From Rhodococcus sp. PAMC28707 (GTDB taxonomy: Bacteria; Actinomycetota; Actinomycetes; Mycobacteriales; Mycobacteriaceae): DNA of 64,000 nt. Positions 7,063-13,796 of this stretch are shown one piece after another. The position numbers and the translations under genes are program-made. Each line of letters begins with the position of its first letter. Within the stretch, counting starts at the first letter, position 1. Under the pieces are notes generated by a model that saw only the letters and a list, made by a program, of their open reading frames with translations, had not been told where the DNA came from and did not search any database. The stretch spans positions 4,429,501 through 4,493,500 of the forward strand of contig NZ_CP039253.1 in the NCBI RefSeq assembly GCF_004795915.1, written 5' to 3'.

Positions 7063-7674
7063 ATGAATGCTCCTGTTGCGCAAGGTAGTGGCAAGCCCGC
7101 ACTTCGTGTCGTAGTTGCCGAGGACGAATCCCTGATTCGCCTCGACCTCGTGGAAATGCTTCGCGAGGAAGGGTACGAGGTGGTGGGTGAGGCGGCCGAC
7201 GGGCAAGAAGCGGTGGATCTGGCCATCGAACTTCGACCCGATCTGGTGATCATGGATGTGAAGATGCCTCGTCGCGACGGCATCGACGCCGCATCGGAAA
7301 TTGCCGAGAAGCGCATCGCACCTGTGGTGATCCTGACCGCATTCAGTCAGCGAGAACTCGTCGAGAAGGCGCGGGATGCGGGTGCCATGGCGTATCTGGT
7401 CAAGCCGTTCTCGAAGGCCGATCTGATACCGGCCGTCGAACTTGCGGCCAGTCGATACACGGAGATCTCTTCGCTGGAGAGCGAGATCGTCGATCTGCAG
7501 GAGCGACTCGAAACGAGGAAGCTGATCGAGCGCGCGAAAGGCAAGTTGATGGAGTCTCAGTCGCTGACCGAGCCAGCGGCGTTCAAGTGGATTCAACACG
7601 CAGCGATGGACCGTCGGACGACGATGAAAGCCGTGGCACTCATCATCATCGAGACTCTGGACAACACTGCGTAA
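7063..7674 (+). CDS. pdtaR: Response regulator with ANTAR RNA-binding domain (PdtaR-like)
   Basis: The 203-residue protein has a receiver domain (residues 14-130) with acidic pair E20/D21, phospho-acceptor Asp65 (V-I-M-D-V-K-M-P), Thr92 and Lys114 (L-V-K-P-F), then a coiled linker and an ANTAR domain (about 138-200: L-I-E-R-A-K-G-K-L-M, E-A-A-F-K-W-I-Q-H-A-A-M-D-R-R). ANTAR proteins bind paired RNA hairpins and stop transcription termination. The mycobacterial counterpart is Rv1626, phosphorylated by the sensor kinase PdtaS encoded elsewhere. ATG 7063 follows an AAGGAGA site by about 10 bases; the upstream open frame crosses the tRNA and is not coding. Confidence 0.92.
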   Translation: MNAPVAQGSGKPALRVVVAEDESLIRLDLVEMLREEGYEVVGEAADGQEAVDLAIELRPDLVIMDVKMPRRDGIDAASEIAEKRIAPVVILTAFSQRELVEKARDAGAMAYLVKPFSKADLIPAVELAASRYTEISSLESEIVDLQERLETRKLIERAKGKLMESQSLTEPAAFKWIQHAAMDRRTTMKAVALIIIETLDNTA

Positions 7675-7735
7675 GCGAGGGTTTTCGGCTTCGGCGGAGT
7701 GCACAGGCTACGGCCACGTAAAACTTGTACCCGTC

Positions 7736-7753
7736 AGGTCACAGTAAGGTCAC
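7736..7753 (+). promoter_or_regulatory. Direct repeat AGGTCAC upstream of the livK-type gene
   Basis: AGGTCAC occurs at 7736 and 7747, an 11-base period, about 116 bases before the substrate-binding protein gene. This is a plausible activator or repressor site on one DNA face. Nothing else marks it, and the factor is unknown. Confidence 0.3.
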
Positions 7754-7868
7754 GAGCCTCGTTCTCGCTGATCGCAAATCGCCTCGGACAGCTACCGTCT
7801 GATCCACACAAGAGCCTCATACGACTCAGGTGTGCTTCATAGCGATGAGCAAACCAAGGAGACCCTAG

Positions 7869-9206
7869 ATGGCAAAACGGACCTACGTCCGCACGGCTGC
7901 GGTGTTGGGTGCTGCATCATTGGCACTGTTCGGATGTTCCTCGAACGACGATTCGAATTCGAGTGACAGCACCAGCGCCGCTGGCGGCGGAAGCTCGGCA
8001 GCAGAAGAGACAGTCTCGACCGACTGCACGCCTGAAATGGCCACTGCGGGCGCAACGCCGGTCACAACCCCGCTTGTCGTGGGAACTCTGCTCCCCGAGA
8101 CCGGAACTCTCGCGTTCCTCGGGCCGCCTGAGGTTGCAGGTGTGCAACTCGCTGTCAACGACGTGAACGAGGCCGGTGGCGTACTCGCCCAGCCCGTCCA
8201 GCTCATCCCCGGCGACTCGGGTGACACGACCACCGATACTGCAACGACGACCGTCGACCGTCTGCTCGCCGGTGGTTCCGACGTCATCATCGGTGCAGCG
8301 TCGTCCTCGGTGTCCCTCAAGGTAATCGACAAGATCGCCAGTGCAGGCGTCGTCCAGTTCTCACCGGCCAACACCTCCGATCAGTTCGTCTGCTACCCCG
8401 ACAAGGGGCAGTACTTCCGTACCGCGCCGACCGACGTGCTGCAGGCACAGGCGCTCTCGAAGCTCATCGCCGAAGACGGCGCACAGCGCGTGTCCATTCT
8501 CGCGCTGAACGACCCCTACGGAACGGGCCTCGCCAGCAACACCGTCGATAATCTCGAGGCTGCAGGCATTCCGTCGGATCAGATTCAGAAGATCATCTAC
8601 GATCCCAACGCGCAGTCCTTCAATGCCGAGGTCGACGACGTGAAGACGTTCGCACCCGATGCCGTCGCGATTATCGGCTTCGAGGAATCGGCGAAGATCA
8701 TCACCCGTATGCATGAGGTCGGCATCGGACCGTCCGACGGAATGGCAGTCTTCGGCGTCGACGGCAACATGGGTAACGCACTCGGAGAATCCGTGGCAAA
8801 GCCGTTGCTGGACACGATGAGAGGCACGACGCCGCTTACCGACGTCGGCCCGGCATTCCAGGACCGACTCAAGGCCATCAACCCGGCCCTGGTGGACTTC
8901 AACTATGCGGGGGAGTCCTACGACGCGGTGGTGATCTCAGCGCTCGCCGCCGAGCAGGCCAAGTCCACGGCCGGCACGGATATCGCTGCAAACATCAACA
9001 GCGTCACCAAAGACGGCACCAAGTGCACCAGCTATGCGCAGTGCCTGCCCCTCGTCAAGGCTGGAACCGATATCGACTACGACGGCATCACCGGTGCGCT
9101 GAACTTCACCGACGGCGGCGAACCCGCCACCGGTTCCTACGGCAACCTGGTCTTCGGGCCGGACAACACACTGACCACAGATGGATTCATCGTCGTTGGT
9201 GAATGA
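7869..9206 (+). CDS. livK: Branched-chain amino-acid ABC transporter substrate-binding lipoprotein
   Basis: The 445-residue protein begins with a lipoprotein signal peptide (positively charged MAKRTYVR, hydrophobic core, lipobox L-F-G-C with Cys23) followed by a Ser/Asp-rich linker. The mature part is a type I periplasmic binding fold of the Leu/Ile/Val family: L-P-E-T-G-T-L-A-F-L-G-P, A-V-N-D-V-N-E-A-G-G-V, G-A-A-S-S-S-V-S, then F-R-T-A-P-T-D. It binds the substrate outside the membrane. The cognate permease and ATPases are the convergent genes 9366-13593. An AAGGAG site precedes the ATG. The substrate could be amino acids or other small organic compounds; this subfamily is broad. Confidence 0.88.
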   Translation: MAKRTYVRTAAVLGAASLALFGCSSNDDSNSSDSTSAAGGGSSAAEETVSTDCTPEMATAGATPVTTPLVVGTLLPETGTLAFLGPPEVAGVQLAVNDVNEAGGVLAQPVQLIPGDSGDTTTDTATTTVDRLLAGGSDVIIGAASSSVSLKVIDKIASAGVVQFSPANTSDQFVCYPDKGQYFRTAPTDVLQAQALSKLIAEDGAQRVSILALNDPYGTGLASNTVDNLEAAGIPSDQIQKIIYDPNAQSFNAEVDDVKTFAPDAVAIIGFEESAKIITRMHEVGIGPSDGMAVFGVDGNMGNALGESVAKPLLDTMRGTTPLTDVGPAFQDRLKAINPALVDFNYAGESYDAVVISALAAEQAKSTAGTDIAANINSVTKDGTKCTSYAQCLPLVKAGTDIDYDGITGALNFTDGGEPATGSYGNLVFGPDNTLTTDGFIVVGE

Positions 9207-9226
9207 TCGGTAGTACTTTCGAAAAG

Positions 9227-9270
9227 AGCGGCCAGGCAACGAGTTTCAACTCGGCGCCTGGTCGCTTTTT
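9227..9270 (+). terminator. Intrinsic terminator after the substrate-binding protein gene
   Basis: GCGGCCAGGC pairs with GCCTGGTCGC (one G-U), with an inner CGAGTT/AACTCG stem, and is followed by a run of five T. It lies about 20 bases after the stop codon at 9206. Confidence 0.85.
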
Positions 9271-9294
9271 GCTCGACGTCGGTACGACGAACCC

Positions 9295-9331
9295 TGCACC
9301 CCCGTACCCGAAATTCGAGTACGGGGGTGCA
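9295..9331. repeat. Perfect 13-base inverted repeat between convergent liv genes
   Basis: TGCACCCCCGTAC at 9295-9307 and its exact complement at 9319-9331 enclose an 11-base loop. There is no T run on either strand. It lies between the end of livK and the end of livF and probably acts as an RNA 3' end or Rho-linked stop for the minus-strand operon. Confidence 0.6.
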
Positions 9332-9365
9332 GTCGAACGCGGGTGTGCGTGTGTGTGGAGGGGGG

Positions 9366-10172
9366 TTACTTCTCCTTGCTTCCTGCCAACGTTCCGAGGT
9401 ACAGCTCGATCACCTTCGGGTCGTTCATCAGATTGGTCCCGGTGTCGGTGTAGGCATTTCGGCCCTGATCGAGGACATAGCCGCGGTCGCAGATCTGAAG
9501 ACACCGTCGCGCGTTCTGCTCGACCATGATGATCGAGACGCCTGCCGCATTGATCTTCTTGCAGCGGATGAACACTTCGTCCTGGAACATCGGCGACAGG
9601 CCCGCCGACGGCTCGTCGAGCAGCAGTACCGACGGTTCCATCATGAGCGCGCGACCCATCGCGACCATCTGGCGTTCACCGCCGGACAGTGCGCCTGCCT
9701 TGACCCTTTTGCGCTCACCCAGGAGTGGGAAGAGTTCGCTGACGAACTCGAAGCGCTCCGCGAACTTCTTGGGACGCAGATAGATTCCCATTTCGAGATT
9801 CTCTTCGATGGTCAGCGACGGGAAGACGTTCTGCGTCTGCGGGACGTATCCGACGCCTTTCGTCACCAGTACGTGCGCCTCGGCCGATGTGATGTTGTCA
9901 CCGCGTAGCTTTACCGAACCTTCGCGGACGGGAATCAGCCCGAACAGAGTCTTCAACAGTGTCGACTTACCTGCCCCGTTGGGCCCGATGATGCCGACGA
10001 TCTCGCCGTCCCGAAGGAAGAAGTTGCAGTCACTGAGGATGTTGACGCCGGGAATGTATCCCGCAACCAAGTTGTCGGCTCGCAGAAGCGCGCCTTCGGC
10101 CAGCCGAGCATGCTCTGCCGGGGTTGCGGCAAATTCTGCGGCGGTCAACTTTTGTGTATCGGGTTCGCTCAT
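9366..10172 (-). CDS. livF: Branched-chain amino-acid ABC transporter ATP-binding protein, LivF type
   Basis: The 268-residue ATPase has Walker A G-P-N-G-A-G-K-S-T (about residues 82-90), the LivF-type signature L-S-G-G-E-R-Q-M, Walker B V-L-L-L-D-E-P-S-A-G-L-S-P and the family switch histidine position replaced within I-I-M-V-E-Q-N-A. It energises uptake together with LivG and the LivHM membrane pair. An N-terminal extension of about 30 residues (MSEPDTQKLTAAEF) precedes the core. Its ATG overlaps the stop of livG by 4 bases. It is the last gene of the four-gene minus-strand unit. Confidence 0.92.
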   Translation of the reverse strand: MSEPDTQKLTAAEFAATPAEHARLAEGALLRADNLVAGYIPGVNILSDCNFFLRDGEIVGIIGPNGAGKSTLLKTLFGLIPVREGSVKLRGDNITSAEAHVLVTKGVGYVPQTQNVFPSLTIEENLEMGIYLRPKKFAERFEFVSELFPLLGERKRVKAGALSGGERQMVAMGRALMMEPSVLLLDEPSAGLSPMFQDEVFIRCKKINAAGVSIIMVEQNARRCLQICDRGYVLDQGRNAYTDTGTNLMNDPKVIELYLGTLAGSKEK

Positions 10173-11230
10173 TTGTCGTCTTCTTCCTTGGCATTCTTGC
10201 CAGCGGCAGCAGAGCCCGGAACGACGTCCGGAGCGAAAAATTCGGGTTCCGACAGGTCACCACCGGCCTCGAGTTCTTCGGCCTCTGCCTGCGCGAGCGC
10301 TTCGGCCAGTTCGGCGGTCGCACCGACGGGGTTGCCATTCTCGTCGAACTCCAGAGCCTGGTCGTGGTGACTTCCCAGATACGCGTCGACGACAGCGCCG
10401 TTGTTCGACAGTTCCTCGGGCGTCGATTCGGCGATGACACTGCCCTGGGCCATGACGACGACCCAGTCGCTGATATCTCGGATGACGTCCATATCGTGTT
10501 CGACGAACACCACGGTCATTCCATCGTCGCGCAATGATTTGATATGCCCCAACAGGCTTTGCGTGAGAGCAGGATTGACCCCTGCCATCGGCTCGTCGAG
10601 CATCACCACAGCTGGGTCGGTCATGAGCGCACGGGCCATCTCGAGCAGTTTGCGCTGCCCGCCAGACAACGAGCCGGCGAGATCGTCCGCCTTGGCGTCG
10701 AGCTTGAATCGAGCCAAGAGTTCCTGGGCGCGTTCGGTGATCTCCCGCTCCTGGGCTTTCCACGTCCATGGCATCAACGTGTTGAGAATGCGTTCGCCCT
10801 TCTGACCGGTAGCGCCGAGGCGGACATTGTCCAGGACAGTGAGCTTCGAGAGTGCTTTCGTCAGCTGAAATGTGCGCACGACGCCTTTGCGGGCAACCTG
10901 ATGCGGATGCATCTTCCCGAGCGACTGTCCATCCATCGACCAGGTGCCGGTGTCGGGTCGATCGAAACCGGTCAGCAGATTGAACAGGGTGGTTTTGCCT
11001 GCGCCGTTCGGACCGATGAGTCCGGTGATGCAGCCGCGCTGAATCTCGAGGTGGGCAACATCGACCGCCTTGAGCCCGCCGAACGTCCGTGAGACGCCGT
11101 CGACGACCAGGGTCGGGTCGGGCTTCGGTGCGCCGGGAGTGCTCGGTACGCCTGCGAACAGTGCCGTTCGTTCTTCGGAACTGAGAGCTTTGGCAGCGCG
11201 TGCGGCCAAAGTCGATGAGGTGTCAGGCAT
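10169..11230 (-). CDS. livG: Branched-chain amino-acid ABC transporter ATP-binding protein, LivG type, with C-terminal extension
   Basis: The 353-residue protein has the LivG core: G-P-N-G-A-G-K-T-T Walker A, the characteristic R-T-F-Q-L-T-K segment, signature L-S-G-G-Q-R-K-L-L-E and Walker B V-V-M-L-D-E-P-M-A-G-V-N-P. It ends with the LivG tail G-S-V-I-A-E-S-T-P-E-E, then continues for about 65 Ala/Glu-rich residues that other LivG proteins of about 250-270 residues lack; these look disordered. An N-terminal extension of about 40 residues is also present. It overlaps livM by 8 bases and livF by 4 bases. Confidence 0.9.
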   Translation of the reverse strand: MPDTSSTLAARAAKALSSEERTALFAGVPSTPGAPKPDPTLVVDGVSRTFGGLKAVDVAHLEIQRGCITGLIGPNGAGKTTLFNLLTGFDRPDTGTWSMDGQSLGKMHPHQVARKGVVRTFQLTKALSKLTVLDNVRLGATGQKGERILNTLMPWTWKAQEREITERAQELLARFKLDAKADDLAGSLSGGQRKLLEMARALMTDPAVVMLDEPMAGVNPALTQSLLGHIKSLRDDGMTVVFVEHDMDVIRDISDWVVVMAQGSVIAESTPEELSNNGAVVDAYLGSHHDQALEFDENGNPVGATAELAEALAQAEAEELEAGGDLSEPEFFAPDVVPGSAAAGKNAKEEDDK

Positions 11231-12212
11231 TGAGTTGGACCTCTCGCTTGTTCCCGAGAATACCCTGGGGTCTGAAGACCATCAGTACGGCGATCAGGAT
11301 CCCCAACAGCACGAATCTAGTCGCACCGACCTGCTGCTCGCTGAGGTCGAGCAGAGGATCGGGGCCGGTGATCGCCTGGCGAAGGATGGCGTCGGGGATC
11401 GACAGTAGGAACCAGAACAACATGGCACCGAGCACCGGTCCGAACACCGTCGCGGCACCGCCGAGAATCAGAGCTCCGAATGCGAAGAAGGTCTGCGCGG
11501 TGGAGTAGAAGTCAGGGTTGATGGATTTGGTCTGCAGTGCGTTGAACACACCACCCATGCCGCCGATGACACCGCCCATGACGAGGGCCTGCATCTTGTA
11601 GACGAACACGTTCTTACCCAGCGAACGCGCAGCGTCCTCGTCCTCGCGCACGGCCTTGAGGACGCGGCCCCAAGGGCTGTGTGTGAGCAGGTATACGAAG
11701 CCACACAGAACGAGTACGAGCGTCCAACCCACCACCATCGACCACAGGTCGTCGCCATAGAATTTGACGCCCAGGAACGAGTACTGCTTCCCCGAGTCGA
11801 AGGGGCTCAGCGACGTGAACGGATCAGCGAAACCGAACAGTCCGTTGGTAGATGCAGTCACCGAATCCGTAGCGGTCGAGCGGAAGACGAGTCTGAGTAT
11901 CTCCGAGGCCGCGATCGTGACGATAGCCAGATAGTCCGCCCTCAGCCGGAGCGTCGGGATGCCGAGGACGAGCGCGAGTAGTCCGGCGGCACCGAGACCG
12001 ACGAGGATACCGACCCACAACGGCTGCTGATAGGTGACCGTCATGATGCCGACGCCGTATCCGCCGAGCAGGGCGAACCCGATCTGGCCGAAGTTGAGCA
12101 GACCCGCATAACCGAAGTGCAGGTTCAAGCCGATGGCGAGTAATGCGTAGAAGATTGCCGACGGACCGATCAGCTGCGCGAGTGAAACTTGAAGAGCCGC
12201 AAGAATATCCAT
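11223..12212 (-). CDS. livM: Branched-chain amino-acid ABC transporter permease, LivM type
   Basis: The 329-residue protein has about nine to ten membrane segments, starting with the A-L-L-A-I-G-L-N-L-H-F-G-Y-A-G-L-L-N-F-G-Q motif typical of LivM and including the cytoplasmic loop S-P-W-G-R-V-L-K-A-V-R-E-D-E-D-A-A-R-S-L-G-K that contacts the ATPase. It forms the transport channel with LivH. It begins 4 bases after the livH stop and overlaps livG. Confidence 0.9.
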   Translation of the reverse strand: MDILAALQVSLAQLIGPSAIFYALLAIGLNLHFGYAGLLNFGQIGFALLGGYGVGIMTVTYQQPLWVGILVGLGAAGLLALVLGIPTLRLRADYLAIVTIAASEILRLVFRSTATDSVTASTNGLFGFADPFTSLSPFDSGKQYSFLGVKFYGDDLWSMVVGWTLVLVLCGFVYLLTHSPWGRVLKAVREDEDAARSLGKNVFVYKMQALVMGGVIGGMGGVFNALQTKSINPDFYSTAQTFFAFGALILGGAATVFGPVLGAMLFWFLLSIPDAILRQAITGPDPLLDLSEQQVGATRFVLLGILIAVLMVFRPQGILGNKREVQLNA

Positions 12213-12216
12213 CAGT

Positions 12217-13593
12217 TCACCCGATCCTTTGCCGCGAGCCGAGTATGCCCTGAGGTCTGACGACGAGGATGAGAATCAAGACGAGCAGGCCTCCGATGTA
12301 TTTGAGATCGGGATTGATGAACATCGTCGACCACTGCACGAGCAGCCCCACGATCACGCAGCCGAGGAGCGCCCCGTATGCGGTTCCGAGCCCGCCGAGG
12401 GTGATCCCGGCGAACATGAGGAGGAGCAGCTTGAAGCCCATCTCCCATTGCACGCGACCGCCGAGTTCGGACAGTCCGAACAGGACGCCACCGAGAGCAG
12501 CGAGCCCGCCGCCCATGCACCAGACGAATGTCACGACGCGTTCGACATTGATGCCCGACGACGCCGCGAGGTCGCGGTTGTCCGCGACAGCGCGCATCGC
12601 TTTGCCGATCCGAGTGCGTTGCAACATGAGCGCGACGCCGACGAGCACGACGATGCTGATGATGATGCACGCCAGATTGACGTTGGTGATGGCGAACGGA
12701 CCCCATTCGTTCTGGGTCTGCGCCTGGTAGTCGTCGAAGGGCTCGGCGCGGTCGGAGAAGAAGATGAGGATCAGGTACCGCAGCGCGATCGCAAGGCCGA
12801 TGGACACCACCAGTTGTGCGATCAGACCGGTCTTGCGTTTTCGCAGTGGTCTCCAGAGGGCCGCGTTGTTGAGCCATCCGATGGCGACGCCGACGATGAC
12901 GGCCAGGATCGTGGCATAGATCAGTTGAATACCCATGCTGACGTTGAACACCCAGGCAGCTACGGCGCCGAGAGTGACCAGTTCACCGTGCGCGAAGTTG
13001 GTCAGGCCGGTGGTGCCGAAGATGAGGCTGAGACCGACTGCGGCGAGGGCGATCACGAGACCGAAACGGAAGCCGTCGACCGTGGTCCTGATGAATTTCT
13101 CGTAGAAGGGAACCTCGTTGGAGGTGCGGGCTTCACCGAACGAAAAGATCACGGTGTTCGTGCGTCCGGCGGCAATCTCGCGCTGCACTTCGCCCTGAAC
13201 GCTGACCCCGTCGGGAAGCGTGTTGGAGTCGACCTCGAAAGTGTATGACCCTGGGGATAATTCGAGGGTCCAGCGTCCACCCTTCTCGGATGTCGTTCGA
13301 GCGACCTCGGCGCCGGTCGAATCGCGCGCCAGTACGTCGACGTCGGTCAGGCGTTCGCCACCGTTGTTGAGGCTGCCACTGACGGGGACGGCGTCGGCGG
13401 CAGGTGGTTGAGATATCGACGACGGTGGGGGAGTCGGCGTCGGTTCCTGGGCCAGTGCGGTACCGCCGAACGTCATGGCGGCTATGGAGCCGAGGATCGC
13501 CAGAAGGAGGGTTTGTTTGATGAAGTGAAGCGGGGTTCGGCTGCGATGCCGAAGTCGAATCTTCCTACGGGTCCATCGAACAATTGGGGCCAC
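12217..13593 (-). CDS. livH: Branched-chain amino-acid ABC transporter permease, LivH type, with N-terminal extracytoplasmic domain
   Basis: From GTG 13593 (GGAGG site 6 bases upstream) the protein is 458 residues, about 160 longer than typical LivH (about 290). The extra part is a signal or anchor helix (about residues 21-42), a Pro-rich linker, then a beta-sandwich of the carboxypeptidase-regulatory type (V-P-V-S-G-S-L-N-N-G-G, G-R-W-T-L-E-L-S-P-G-S-Y-T-F-E-V). The LivH permease follows, with G-L-S-L-I-F-G-T-T-G-L-T-N-F-A-H-G-E and the R-A-V-A-D-N-R-D-L-A-A-S-S-G-I-N loop. It is first gene of livHMGF. The added domain may contact the binding protein or cell wall (inference). Confidence 0.87.
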   Translation of the reverse strand: MAPIVRWTRRKIRLRHRSRTPLHFIKQTLLLAILGSIAAMTFGGTALAQEPTPTPPPSSISQPPAADAVPVSGSLNNGGERLTDVDVLARDSTGAEVARTTSEKGGRWTLELSPGSYTFEVDSNTLPDGVSVQGEVQREIAAGRTNTVIFSFGEARTSNEVPFYEKFIRTTVDGFRFGLVIALAAVGLSLIFGTTGLTNFAHGELVTLGAVAAWVFNVSMGIQLIYATILAVIVGVAIGWLNNAALWRPLRKRKTGLIAQLVVSIGLAIALRYLILIFFSDRAEPFDDYQAQTQNEWGPFAITNVNLACIIISIVVLVGVALMLQRTRIGKAMRAVADNRDLAASSGINVERVVTFVWCMGGGLAALGGVLFGLSELGGRVQWEMGFKLLLLMFAGITLGGLGTAYGALLGCVIVGLLVQWSTMFINPDLKYIGGLLVLILILVVRPQGILGSRQRIG

Positions 13594-13782
13594 GCACGTC
13601 CTCCGGACGGTTGTCGGTTGAGCCTCGAGACCTCGGCTGCTGCAATTGTGGGACTGTAACCGTCGAAAGCGCACGAAATCGGAGTCTTGAATTTCCGGAA
13701 AGTATCGTTTGTGTTTCGAACTACCCGGTCGGTGGTTCGGGCTGGGAGTCGCATCCACTGACGCGGTGTCGGAGCGTCTACT

Positions 13783-13788
13783 TAGACT
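13783..13788 (+). promoter_or_regulatory. -10 element for a leaderless polA transcript
   Basis: TAGACT ends 8 bases before the GTG at 13797, and there is no ribosome site in between. A convincing -35 is not visible, as is common in actinobacteria. Confidence 0.45.
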
Positions 13789-13796
13789 GGTCAACC

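Noticed and set aside
12229..13248. A plus-strand frame of 339 codons opposite livH.
   Set aside because: It is antisense to clear permease sequence and very rich in Asp/Glu/His, a typical shadow.
13584..13796. Upstream 71-codon extension of polA.
   Set aside because: It overlaps the livH start and lacks any DNA polymerase sequence; the GTG 13797 start with a -10 box fits better.
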